From: an uncultured Pelagibacteraceae bacterium
GTDB lineage: Bacteria > Pseudomonadota > Alphaproteobacteria > Pelagibacterales > Pelagibacteraceae
Direction: 5' to 3'
Assembly (NCBI GenBank): GCA_902580135.1
Contig: CACHJL010000003.1
Span: forward strand, 1 to 62,537
DNA length: 62,537 nucleotides
In this document: piece after piece, positions 1 to 6,032 of the stretch
Numbering within the stretch: position 1 is the stretch's first letter
How the letters are laid out: every line of letters starts with the position of its first letter
Program-made: the position numbers and the translations under genes
The notes under the pieces: model-generated
Seen by the model: only the letters and a program-made list of their open reading frames with translations
Told to the model about the DNA's origin: nothing
Database searches by the model: none

Positions 1-852
1 GCTCTTGCTAGAAAAGAAATTTTTTTTATTACTATTTTTTTGATTAATTCGTATTATTTAACTAAAACAAAAAATTTAAATTTAGCTTTTTTAACAACAA
101 ATTTATCTTTTATAATTTCATCTTTAATACATGAAGCAGTTTTATTTTTTGGATTATTTTTTTATTTAAGTTTTTATATATTTCTTAAGAAAAATTCACT
201 TCGAGCATATAAATTAATTAATTTCATGAATATTTCGATTTTCTTATTCTTATTATATTTACTTACAAGGCCTGTAGATATTGAGACTATTAACAACATG
301 ATTCTTTTCATAAATAATGATTTGAATATTAATCTAACAATTGGGTCTGGAGCATTGTCATGGTTATCAAAACTTAACAATAAATTTTCACTTTTTAATA
401 TTTTTGGTGATGCTATTTTTATTAAATATATTATTTTTCATTTATTATACATGCATTTTGTATTGTTTTTTTATTATATTATTTTTAAATTTCTTATTTT
501 TAAAAATGTTAAAATATACAAGTTTCTATTTGTATTAAATATTTTTTATATATTTTTATTGTTTTACGTAGCTCTTGATTGGGGAAGATTTGTTTATATG
601 TTATATAATTTTTTATTAATTTTTAGTTTTTATATTTTATATGAAAAAAAAAACATATTTTTAAAAATAGATAAAGAAACAATATTGAAAAAACTGTCCG
701 TCAATTTTAAATTAATATTTGCCCTTACTTACGTATCATCTTGGCTTCCCGGTCTTTTGTATAATGATAAACCTCATTTTTTCCCTCTTTTTGATTTTTC
801 AATTAAAAATTATTTTTATATAAAAAAATATTTAAGTTTATTTATTTTTTGA
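1..852 (+). CDS. Polytopic membrane protein, 5'-truncated by window edge; possible polysaccharide polymerase
   Basis: The reading frame is open from base 1 with no stop, so the gene starts before the window; 283 residues are visible. Nearly the whole product is hydrophobic, with roughly seven or eight predicted membrane spans rich in Phe, Ile and Leu, separated by short lysine-rich loops. A His-Glu pair in a membrane-proximal stretch (SLIHEAVLFF) resembles the conserved His region of EpsG/Wzy-type polysaccharide polymerases, which would fit a surface-polysaccharide locus to the left. That assignment is inference from hydropathy and one short motif; no catalytic signature is decisive. A TTG at base 40 is an unlikely start because the same membrane pattern continues upstream of it. 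Confidence 0.6.
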   Translation, partial: ALARKEIFFITIFLINSYYLTKTKNLNLAFLTTNLSFIISSLIHEAVLFFGLFFYLSFYIFLKKNSLRAYKLINFMNISIFLFLLYLLTRPVDIETINNMILFINNDLNINLTIGSGALSWLSKLNNKFSLFNIFGDAIFIKYIIFHLLYMHFVLFFYYIIFKFLIFKNVKIYKFLFVLNIFYIFLLFYVALDWGRFVYMLYNFLLIFSFYILYEKKNIFLKIDKETILKKLSVNFKLIFALTYVSSWLPGLLYNDKPHFFPLFDFSIKNYFYIKKYLSLFIF

Positions 853-925
853 AATGGCAAATTAATTTGTTCAAACAAGAGCATGAAGAGATAGATAAAT
901 CGATTACATCTGGTAGAATTTATTT

Positions 926-1915
926 ATGAAAAAACTTTTAGGGTTAGTTTTAATGGTTATCTTACTAAGCACTAACACATATGGAGAAAATATTTTTAAT
1001 GGAACATTTATTGATGCTCACAGTCAGGTAGGTCCATTAATAACTAATGAAGAAGTATCAAAGCAGATAATCAAGAACGATGTAGATTTAACCTTGTTAT
1101 CTATCAGAGGTAAACCTAAAACTGCCACTCAGAGATATATATCTGTAAACAAATTAAGTAAGAATAAAGTCCGTTATTTAGTTCCAACAAAATTAAAAGG
1201 TTTTACAAGAAAGAAACCAAATGATGATGTTGTTATAAAAAATATTAAATATTTAAAAAAAGATGCAATTAGAAATAAAATAAAGTATGTAGGATTTGGT
1301 GAAATCATACTTCAGCATGCTCCACATAATCACAAAAAATTGAAATTTGAAGGAATTAATAGAGATTTTAAATCTAAAAGAATTTCAAGGGCAATAGATA
1401 TTGTTTTAAAAGATAACAAACCAGTAATCTTACATTTAGAATTAAATGATTATGAAAAAGATTCAAAAAAAATTTTAAACCAATTAGTTGAATTAAGCAA
1501 AAAATATCCAAACAACAATTTTTTATTAATACATATGGCTCAAGCTGAATTCTCAGAGGTAGAATTTATTATTAGCGAAACAAAAAATATTCACTTTATG
1601 ACCTCGACCGCTGATAACGCAACTCAAAGAAAAATAAAAAAAGGTAAAGCACAAATAGGATGGATCAATCTATTTGATAAAAATGATAATCTTCAAAAAA
1701 AGTGGTTAAATTTAATAAATAATAATCCTAGACGATTTGTATTAACTTTAGATAACGTATTCGATGTACATTGGTTAAGAGGATATGGAAATAAAGTATA
1801 CTTATGGAGAAAAGCTCTTGCTTCTTTAAATAAGGAAACGGCATTGCAAATTGCATGTGGAAATGCAAAATCCTATTTTAAACTTAATATTGAATGTTTA
1901 GAGGATAGAAAATAA
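926..1915 (+). CDS. Secreted amidohydrolase-fold (TIM-barrel) protein with altered metal motif
   Basis: 329 residues beginning with a signal peptide (about residues 1-20, ending NTYG), so the product is probably periplasmic. The rest resembles the amidohydrolase-2 (metal-dependent TIM-barrel) family: a first-strand FIDAHSQ motif at 28-34, a GFGEI strand at 123-127, a His-containing strand VILHLE near 167-172, LLIHMAQ near 200-206, and a late Asp in LTLDN near 273-277. The usual Asp-X-His-X-His metal motif reads Asp-Ala-His-Ser-Gln here, so one ligand is replaced by Gln; either metal binding is altered or the protein is not a classical hydrolase. It is followed 10 bases later by a DUF4396 gene, suggesting cotranscription. 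Substrate unknown. Confidence 0.7.
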   Translation: MKKLLGLVLMVILLSTNTYGENIFNGTFIDAHSQVGPLITNEEVSKQIIKNDVDLTLLSIRGKPKTATQRYISVNKLSKNKVRYLVPTKLKGFTRKKPNDDVVIKNIKYLKKDAIRNKIKYVGFGEIILQHAPHNHKKLKFEGINRDFKSKRISRAIDIVLKDNKPVILHLELNDYEKDSKKILNQLVELSKKYPNNNFLLIHMAQAEFSEVEFIISETKNIHFMTSTADNATQRKIKKGKAQIGWINLFDKNDNLQKKWLNLINNNPRRFVLTLDNVFDVHWLRGYGNKVYLWRKALASLNKETALQIACGNAKSYFKLNIECLEDRK

Positions 1916-1925
1916 AAATTTTTAT

Positions 1926-2366
1926 ATGGAAAGTACAGTTAATTTTAATTGGTCTTGCAAGCATACATGGAAAAGAAGTGCTAAGAACACTGCATGGTGT
2001 TTATTAGGATGTGCGATTGGTGACTTTGGAACTATATTGTATTTTCAAATAACAGGAATTCCCTGGCATGTTTTAGCCATTATGATTTTAGCAATTATCA
2101 ATGGTTTGATTACAAGTATTATTTTAGAAACTATAATTTTGATAAGACAAAATTTTAAATTTAAGGATGCTTTAAAAACTGCATTAGGAATGAGTTTTAT
2201 TTCAATGGTTGGTATGGAAATTGCAATGAATTTAACTGATTTTTTTTTAACAGGCGGAGCTATGATAACTTGGTGGGTAGTTCCAATTATGTTAACTGTT
2301 GGTTTTTTAACACCTTGGCCATATAATTATTGGAGGCTTAAAAAATTTGGCATTGCATGTCATTAA
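1926..2366 (+). CDS. DUF4396 family membrane protein
   Basis: 146 residues with about four membrane spans (roughly 24-42, 48-70, 84-102 and 112-132). The N-terminal pattern of a Ser-Cys-Lys-His start, a Trp, an Asn-Thr pair and CLLGCAIGDFGTI (about 26-38) is characteristic of DUF4396 proteins, which are integral membrane proteins of unknown role sometimes found near metal or redox genes. Conserved Cys and His near both termini (CKHTW, IACH) could bind metal, but that is inference. The stop codon lies inside the 35-bp repeat that contains the truncated tRNA-Leu copy, so the gene forms the left border of island A. It probably shares a transcript with the preceding secreted protein. Confidence 0.75.
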   Translation: MESTVNFNWSCKHTWKRSAKNTAWCLLGCAIGDFGTILYFQITGIPWHVLAIMILAIINGLITSIILETIILIRQNFKFKDALKTALGMSFISMVGMEIAMNLTDFFLTGGAMITWWVVPIMLTVGFLTPWPYNYWRLKKFGIACH

Positions 2367-2394
2367 TGCCCTCGTGGTGAAATTGGTAGACACA
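2360..2394. repeat. 35-bp direct repeat, left copy (partner at 3446-3480)
   Basis: Identical to 3446-3480. It includes the final His codon and stop of the DUF4396 gene (CATTAA) and the tRNA-Leu 5' part up to just before the anticodon stem. Identity ends sharply at both sides: base 2359 differs from 3445 and base 2395 from 3481. Confidence 0.95.
2368..2394 (+). pseudogene. Truncated tRNA-Leu (5' acceptor and D-arm only)
   Basis: Twenty-seven bases identical to the 5' end of the intact tRNA-Leu at 3454. The fragment holds the 5' acceptor strand GCCCTCG and the D-arm. It stops before the anticodon stem, so no functional tRNA can form. It marks the left edge of island A. Confidence 0.9.
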
Positions 2395-2406
2395 TTTGAT
2401 AGTGGG

Positions 2407-2847
2407 TTATTGTTTTAAATCTTTGTAAAATGTACAAATATCTTTAACCGAGTCCATGCTATGAATAATGCCTAAATCGCTATTTCTCCAAGGACTTGGG
2501 TCATGTAATGAGAAGATTCTTATTTGAGGATTATCAATTTTTGTGCCTCCTCCTAGATAATATTCTAAGTTTGCAGCAAAATAAATATTTTCATTTTCTA
2601 TCCCTTCACAATTTTCTGCAATAGATATAAAACTCCATACAAAAGAAATATTATTTATTTTGTTACTTGATATATCTTCTTCCCAAATTCGATCTCCTCT
2701 TTCGTATTGTTCAATATAAATTTTATTTCCATTATTTAATTTATAAATACTTTGAACATTATCTAAATTAAATGGGAGTTTTTTGTCATTAGCAAAAATA
2801 ATAGTTGGATAAATGATAAATATTAATAAATGAATCAAAAATTTCAT
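2407..2847 (-). CDS. Hypothetical secreted protein in island A
   Basis: 146 residues with a clear signal peptide (about 1-19, cleavage after IIFA). The mature part is hydrophilic with two cysteines (80 and 138) that could form a disulfide, several tryptophans and a glycine-rich turn YYLGGGTK. No family is recognised. The stop lies only 12 bases from the tRNA-Leu fragment, so the gene fills the left end of island A. It is divergent from the 142-residue gene with 33 bases between starts, which must hold both promoters. Probably periplasmic; function unknown. Confidence 0.65.
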   Translation of the reverse strand: MKFLIHLLIFIIYPTIIFANDKKLPFNLDNVQSIYKLNNGNKIYIEQYERGDRIWEEDISSNKINNISFVWSFISIAENCEGIENENIYFAANLEYYLGGGTKIDNPQIRIFSLHDPSPWRNSDLGIIHSMDSVKDICTFYKDLKQ

Positions 2848-2880
2848 ATAAATCTTGTATTATGAATTTAAGACAAATTT

Positions 2881-3309
2881 ATGTTAATAAAAAAAATAAT
2901 ACCCAAAAATAAGAGATTGCTAGAGAGCATTAATGCTTCTAGAGATGACATATTAAATCTTTATTATGCTTTAATGCTTTATAATTTATTAATGCATTTT
3001 GAAAACAAAATTTTTAAAAGACCAAATGATTTTATTAAATGGTCTCGTAGAGAACATAAAAAATTAATAAAATCTATTAAAAGCCCTTACAGCCAATTTA
3101 AACGTAATAATCAAATGAATGATTTTATCCTTTATACAACAGATGGAGTACAAGTTCCATTAAGGTATGTTTTAAAAGGTGCAAGACAAGGACAACAGGG
3201 AATAGATAATGTTAACAGTTATATACGAACACATATTAGTAATTTTGAATCTGATATAGTTTGGGATGTATTTGAAAAAATTGCTTGGGATTACCATATT
3301 TTAAAATAA
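2881..3309 (+). CDS. Hypothetical protein in island A
   Basis: 142 residues, no signal peptide and no obvious membrane span; basic N-terminal half (many Lys and Arg) with helical pattern, then a region reading GVQVPLRYVLKGARQGQQG near 98-116, and a Trp-rich acidic C-terminus. No family is recognised. It begins 33 bases from the divergent secreted-protein gene and is the only plus-strand gene of island A. It is not recognisably an integrase: no Arg-His-Arg-Tyr set or Ser-recombinase motif is visible. Cytoplasmic and possibly nucleic-acid binding because of its charge, which is weak inference. Confidence 0.6.
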   Translation: MLIKKIIPKNKRLLESINASRDDILNLYYALMLYNLLMHFENKIFKRPNDFIKWSRREHKKLIKSIKSPYSQFKRNNQMNDFILYTTDGVQVPLRYVLKGARQGQQGIDNVNSYIRTHISNFESDIVWDVFEKIAWDYHILK

Positions 3310-3335
3310 TAAAAAAGAATTAACAAAATAAGATA

Positions 3336-3370
3336 GGATTTTATAGGATAACTCGGATCATTCTCGGATC
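3336..3370. repeat. Ladder of four GGAT-centred short repeats, island A right end
   Basis: GGAT occurs at 3336, 3346, 3355 and 3366, a spacing of 9-11 bases. The last two are part of a perfect CTCGGATC repeated at 3352 and 3363, exactly 11 bases apart. The first two share ATAGGAT. Roughly helical phasing suggests protein binding on one DNA face. It sits about 80 bases from the intact tRNA-Leu, comparable to the ladder in island B. Confidence 0.5.
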
Positions 3371-3445
3371 TAGGGAGATAAAATAAAAAAAATTTACTTA
3401 TTCATCTTGTTCAATTATAAATATTAGCATAAACACTCATGAAAT

Positions 3446-3480
3446 TCATTAATGCCCTCGTGGTGAAATTGGTAGACACA
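3446..3480. repeat. 35-bp direct repeat, right copy (partner at 2360-2394)
   Basis: Identical to 2360-2394. This copy leads into the complete tRNA-Leu gene and therefore carries the functional 5' half. Confidence 0.95.
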
Positions 3481-3539
3481 AAGGACTTAAAATCCTTGCC
3501 ATTTATGGAGTGCCAGTTCGAGTCTGGCCGAGGGCACCA
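3454..3539 (+). tRNA. tRNA-Leu(UAA), intact
   Basis: Class II tRNA of 86 bases with encoded CCA. The acceptor strand GCCCTCG pairs with CGAGGGC; the anticodon stem AAGGA/TCCTT closes a loop containing TAA; a long variable arm and a T-arm with GTTCGAGTC follow. It decodes UUA, the commonest Leu codon in AT-rich genomes. The 5' part is duplicated at 2368. nadK begins 8 bases after the CCA. Confidence 0.95.
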
Positions 3540-3547
3540 CTAAGTAA

Positions 3548-4318
3548 ATGATTAAACCTCATATAGTTTCAGATAAAAATAACCTCTCTTTAAAAATTAA
3601 AATATCTTTAGAGAGCAAAAATGATTTTTACTCATTATCAAAGAGTAATTTAATTATTGTTATTGGTGGTGATGGTTTCATGCTTTCAACTTTAAAAAAG
3701 TATAGAAATTATAAAAAACCATTTTATGGAATAAATTCAGGTAACTATGGGTTTTTGATGAATAAGTTTTCTAAAAATTTTTCAGTTAAAAATTTATCTA
3801 AGTGTCGACTTGTAACAATCTCACCTTTGGAAATGTCAGTTAAAACTAAAAATAACGCACTTAAGAAATCGATTGCTATTAATGAGGTTTCTATACTTAG
3901 ACAAAGCAGACAAGCCGCTTCTTTACTAATTTTAAATGGTTCAAAAACTATTATTAAAAATTTAGTTTCCGATGGAGTTCTTGTATCTACCCCAGCAGGT
4001 AGTACAGCTTACAATTTGTCAGTTCATGGACCAATATTAAGTTTAGATTCTAAAAAATTATCTATATGTCCAATAAGTGCCTTTAGACCTAGAAGATGGA
4101 AAGGCAAAATAATTGGAGACAAATCCAAGATTGTAATCAAAAATACAAATTCAAAAAAAAGACCAATTAGTGCCGTGGCTGATAATTATGAAGTAAGAAA
4201 TGCTAGACATATATCTATTAAAATTAATAAAAAAATTAAATTTAATTTATTATTTGACAGTAACCGAAGTTTGCAAAAAAAAATTAAAATAGAACAAATA
4301 AGAAGAGAAACTAACTAG
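3548..4318 (+). CDS. nadK: NAD kinase
   Basis: 256 residues. The enzyme phosphorylates NAD to NADP using ATP or polyphosphate. The family signature is present: GGDG at 40-43, GINSGNYGFL at 61-70, NEVS at 112-115 and the substrate-binding stretch DGVLVSTPAGSTAYN at 142-156. Length matches short alphaproteobacterial forms. The ATG lies only 8 bases after tRNA-Leu, so the message probably starts within or before the tRNA transcript, or is nearly leaderless. The stop codon TAG abuts the CCA end of the tRNA-Thr fragment. The gene is squeezed between two tRNA loci, both of which have taken insertions on the side away from nadK. Confidence 0.93.
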   Translation: MIKPHIVSDKNNLSLKIKISLESKNDFYSLSKSNLIIVIGGDGFMLSTLKKYRNYKKPFYGINSGNYGFLMNKFSKNFSVKNLSKCRLVTISPLEMSVKTKNNALKKSIAINEVSILRQSRQAASLLILNGSKTIIKNLVSDGVLVSTPAGSTAYNLSVHGPILSLDSKKLSICPISAFRPRRWKGKIIGDKSKIVIKNTNSKKRPISAVADNYEVRNARHISIKINKKIKFNLLFDSNRSLQKKIKIEQIRRETN

Positions 4319-4365
4319 TGGTGCCCCCGCACGGATTCGAACCGCGGACCTATTGATTACAAATC
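4317..4365. repeat. 49-bp direct repeat, left copy (partner at 6033-6081)
   Basis: Identical to 6033-6081 with abrupt ends: 4316 differs from 6032 and 4366 from 6082. Its first two bases are the last two of the nadK stop codon. It is the putative displaced attachment site. Confidence 0.95.
4319..4365 (-). pseudogene. Truncated tRNA-Thr (3' half with CCA)
   Basis: Reads on the minus strand from the anticodon arm through the T-arm to the acceptor and CCA, identical to the intact gene at 6035-6110. It lacks the 5' acceptor strand and D-arm, so it is nonfunctional. It marks the left edge of island B. Confidence 0.92.
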
Positions 4366-4394
4366 GAGAGTCTAAATTTAAAAAGATAAACACT

Positions 4395-4405
4395 ATCAAC
4401 GTTAA
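4395..4405. repeat. 11-bp terminal inverted motif, left (partner at 6011-6021)
   Basis: ATCAACGTTAA at 4395-4405 is the exact reverse complement of TTAACGTTGAT at 6011-6021. The copies lie 30 and 12 bases inside the two 49-bp repeats. Placement just inside the ends suggests a recombinase or accessory-protein site. Confidence 0.55.
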
Positions 4406-4423
4406 TTGAAAGTTATTTCAATT
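4404..4423 (+). other. Perfect 8-bp hairpin in island B left end
   Basis: AATTGAAA and TTTCAATT flank a 4-base loop (GTTA). It overlaps the inverted motif at 4395-4405. It could be an operator or an RNA hairpin upstream of the five-gene operon. There is no T-run, so it is not a typical terminator. Confidence 0.4.
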
Positions 4424-4428
4424 CTGTA

Positions 4429-4445
4429 CACACTATAGGCACAGT
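4429..4445. repeat. Imperfect 17-bp repeat, island B left end (partner at 5964-5980)
   Basis: CACACTATAGGCACAGT here and CACACTATGAGCACAGT at 5964-5980 agree at 15 of 17 positions in the same orientation. Within it, CACA occurs at 4429 and 4440, 11 bases apart, the same period as the right-end ladder. Confidence 0.6.
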
Positions 4446-4478
4446 GGTATTGTTTATAAAAGGTTGAGTGCATAAATT

Positions 4479-4709
4479 ATGGAAATGAGTGGATTAGAAT
4501 ATGTTGGCTCTTTAGCGATATTAATATTATTCTTTATCGTTCTATTCAAACTAGGAGAAGAATTTGGCAAAAATCCAGAACCTGATGTTCCTGAATTTGG
4601 ATTCCCTCCCGCAAGTGAGAAAGAAAGAAAACGTCTACTTAAGTCATATAATAAATACAAAAAAAATAAGAAAAAAAAAAGAAAAGCAATTAAAAAAAAA
4701 TCTAGCTGA
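4479..4709 (+). CDS. Small single-span membrane protein, Lys-rich tail (island B gene 1)
   Basis: 76 residues: a short N-terminus, one membrane span (about 10-27, VGSLAILILFFIVLFKL), a Pro-rich acidic linker (NPEPDVPEFGFPPA) and a strongly basic tail with about twenty Lys or Arg in the last 35 residues. The tail is probably cytoplasmic by the positive-inside rule and could contact nucleic acid or acidic phospholipid; that is inference. It is the first gene of the island B operon, and the next start codon follows its stop after 4 bases. An antisense reading frame over the same bases is a low-complexity mirror and not a gene. Function unknown. Confidence 0.6.
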   Translation: MEMSGLEYVGSLAILILFFIVLFKLGEEFGKNPEPDVPEFGFPPASEKERKRLLKSYNKYKKNKKKKRKAIKKKSS

Positions 4710-4713
4710 ATAA

Positions 4714-4893
4714 ATGATAACATTTAAAAAAAAGTTTGATTTCCTTGCAACAGATAATGAGTTAGGTAGCTATATTAGATCAATGTTAGAGGTGGTTGAG
4801 GGAGATATTGATCCACAAATAGAGTTTGATGTTGAGAGTGATGATCAGCATCGTTATGTCATTGTCAATATTTTAGATAAGGTTTTGCATTAA
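4714..4893 (+). CDS. 59-residue unknown protein, paralogue of the 5279-5452 product (island B gene 2)
   Basis: Starts ATG, ends TAA; the last base of the stop is the first base of the next ATG (TAATG), indicating translational coupling. Acidic, no signal peptide. The C-terminal half (EFDVESDD, then VNILDKVLH) matches the 57-residue product at 5279: both begin M-x-TF, have an acidic middle, and end in Asp-Lys/Arg-Val-Leu-His just before a TAATG junction. This shared terminus supports both as real, related genes despite their small size. The predicted pattern is a compact alpha/beta domain. No known family is recognised. Confidence 0.6.
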   Translation: MITFKKKFDFLATDNELGSYIRSMLEVVEGDIDPQIEFDVESDDQHRYVIVNILDKVLH

Positions 4894-5282
4894 TGTCGGA
4901 TGAATTCAAAAAAGAAATTAAGATTATTAACTCATATGGTGCTGTTTTAGAAAAATATGCTGGTTATGCAGTTATTAATGAAAAACATTTACCAAATAAA
5001 AAAAACGAAATTAAGAAAGCAATAAAGTTAATTATTGCTCAATCAATACTCGCAAATCAAAAATACGATCAATTGATTGCTGGATATATGCAATTAGGAC
5101 AATTCCAGAAATATCAAAATGTTTCTAACGAAGATCTTTTAGATCCAGATCCAATAAAATATTTAAAAAAAAGTGAAAAGCATAAAAAAATGATAGATAA
5201 ATCAAATAAAGAGTCAGACACTCTTTATTCAGAGATAAATCAATTAGCTGAAGTTATGACAGAAAAAGTTAAATCTAAATGA
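4893..5282 (+). CDS. 129-residue soluble unknown protein (island B gene 3)
   Basis: Begins in the TAATG junction with gene 2 and ends in an ATGA overlap with gene 4, so it is embedded in a coupled operon. No signal peptide or membrane span. The sequence is rich in Lys, Glu and Gln with heptad-like helical stretches (about 35-75 and 95-127), suggesting a helical bundle or coiled-coil protein. A central QLIAGYMQLGQFQKYQ segment (about 66-81) is its most distinctive part. No family is recognised. Tight coupling to the two small paralogues suggests a complex or stoichiometric partnership, which is inference. Confidence 0.6.
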   Translation: MSDEFKKEIKIINSYGAVLEKYAGYAVINEKHLPNKKNEIKKAIKLIIAQSILANQKYDQLIAGYMQLGQFQKYQNVSNEDLLDPDPIKYLKKSEKHKKMIDKSNKESDTLYSEINQLAEVMTEKVKSK

Positions 5283-5452
5283 AAACTTTTGTGAAAACTT
5301 TTAGAGGCAAAATTTCATATAAAAAAATAGATAAATACGTTGATTTAGTTCGAAGAACTTTAGACCCAGATGATTATTTTGATTTAGAAATTCAATATGA
5401 TGATGACTGGCAGTTTATCAAAATTCAAGTTTGGGATAGGGTATTGCATTAA
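5279..5452 (+). CDS. 57-residue unknown protein, paralogue of the 4714-4893 product (island B gene 4)
   Basis: ATG overlaps the stop of gene 3 (ATGA) and TAA overlaps the ATG of gene 5 (TAATG). Acidic middle (LDPDDYFDLEIQYDDD), then a beta-like stretch and the terminus WDRVLH, corresponding to LDKVLH in gene 2. The two genes also share position in the operon: each is preceded and followed by a larger gene through overlapping codons. This looks like a duplicated small-gene module. Function unknown; it could act as a partner or regulator of the neighbouring protein. Confidence 0.6.
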   Translation: MKTFVKTFRGKISYKKIDKYVDLVRRTLDPDDYFDLEIQYDDDWQFIKIQVWDRVLH

Positions 5453-5913
5453 TGAAAAGAATACCTTTTTTAATCCTAGTATTTATGCTGACAACAGGAT
5501 TTTTTAAATCTGCATTAGAAGAATGTGCAGACATTATTATTAGAGATGATTACAAATTTAATAAAAAAGAGGAAACCATAAGTGTTAAATTAACTCCTAA
5601 AGAAATTGAAGAACAAAAAAGATTAGCAAAAATTGAATATTCTAAATGTCTTAAATATAAAAAACCAATGGATGAACCTCTTGATATTAGATATACTATT
5701 TGTTCAAGAGCTGCCAAATTAACATCTGAAAGAGATTCCAAATTAAAAGAAATCAGAAAAATTTCACCGGAAGAAAATAACAAAAAGTATAAAAAATTTA
5801 TATCTCAATCTCTTAAAAAAAAGATGAAAGACGTAGATTATGAAAAAACTTATTCATACTGTGTGTATTATAAAAAAACAAAACCTGAAATGTTTAAAGC
5901 TAAATACGATTAA
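5452..5913 (+). CDS. Secreted four-cysteine unknown protein (island B gene 5)
   Basis: 153 residues with an N-terminal signal-like hydrophobic stretch (about 4-18) after MKR. The mature part is highly charged (Lys, Glu) and helical, with four cysteines at 25, 66, 84 and 137 that could form two disulfides in the periplasm. No lipobox is evident, so it is more likely soluble periplasmic than a lipoprotein. It is the last gene of the operon, its start overlapping the previous stop. No family is recognised. With gene 1 (membrane) and genes 2-4 (cytoplasmic), the operon would span three compartments. Confidence 0.6.
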   Translation: MKRIPFLILVFMLTTGFFKSALEECADIIIRDDYKFNKKEETISVKLTPKEIEEQKRLAKIEYSKCLKYKKPMDEPLDIRYTICSRAAKLTSERDSKLKEIRKISPEENNKKYKKFISQSLKKKMKDVDYEKTYSYCVYYKKTKPEMFKAKYD

Positions 5914-5927
5914 CGACTACTTGATTG

Positions 5928-5978
5928 ATACACAATCTATACACACTCTATACACAATTAAAGCACACTATGAGCACA
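5928..5978. repeat. Five-unit, 11-bp-period repeat ladder near the intact tRNA-Thr
   Basis: Seven-base units start at 5928, 5939, 5950, 5961 and 5972. The first three are ATACACA; the last two are AAGCACA and GAGCACA. All five share CACA at an exact 11-bp spacing, so they lie on one helical face. They fill the gap between the last island gene and the inverted motif at 6011. They resemble arm-type recombinase sites or iterons; regulator binding is also possible. Confidence 0.65.
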
Positions 5979-6010
5979 GTCAGAATAGAAATTTAACTTT
6001 TTAAAAATAT

Positions 6011-6021
6011 TTAACGTTGAT
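6011..6021. repeat. 11-bp terminal inverted motif, right (partner at 4395-4405)
   Basis: TTAACGTTGAT, the exact reverse complement of the left motif, 12 bases from the right 49-bp repeat. Confidence 0.55.
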
Positions 6022-6032
6022 TTTATTAAGGA

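Larger units (their letters stand above)
2360..3480. mobile_element. Island A: small insertion bounded by a duplicated 5' part of tRNA-Leu(UAA)
   Basis: A perfect 35-bp direct repeat lies at 2360-2394 and 3446-3480. It contains the first 27 bases of tRNA-Leu plus 8 bases upstream. Between the copies are two unknown genes (2407-2847 minus, 2881-3309 plus) and a noncoding right end with short phased repeats. The intact tRNA is on the right. The arrangement resembles site-specific integration into a tRNA gene, but the 5' rather than the 3' half is duplicated and no integrase is present. The alternative is a tandem duplication followed by gene gain. The boundaries are seen in the sequence; mobility is inference. 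Confidence 0.6.

Noticed and set aside
4406..4437. Possible promoter with TTGAAA and ACTATA before the island B operon
   Set aside because: Spacing of 20 bases is too long and the -10 is poor; an alternative TATAAA at 4455 lacks a -35.
4454..4723. Minus-strand hydrophobic open frame opposite the 76-residue island gene
   Set aside because: It is the mirror of Lys-rich codons (AAA gives TTT, Phe) and has no independent support.
2361..5454. Recurrent octamer CATTAATG at 2361, 3447, 4888 and 5447
   Set aside because: Two copies belong to the 35-bp repeat and two are the paralogous His-stop-start junctions of the small island genes; no separate signal is needed.
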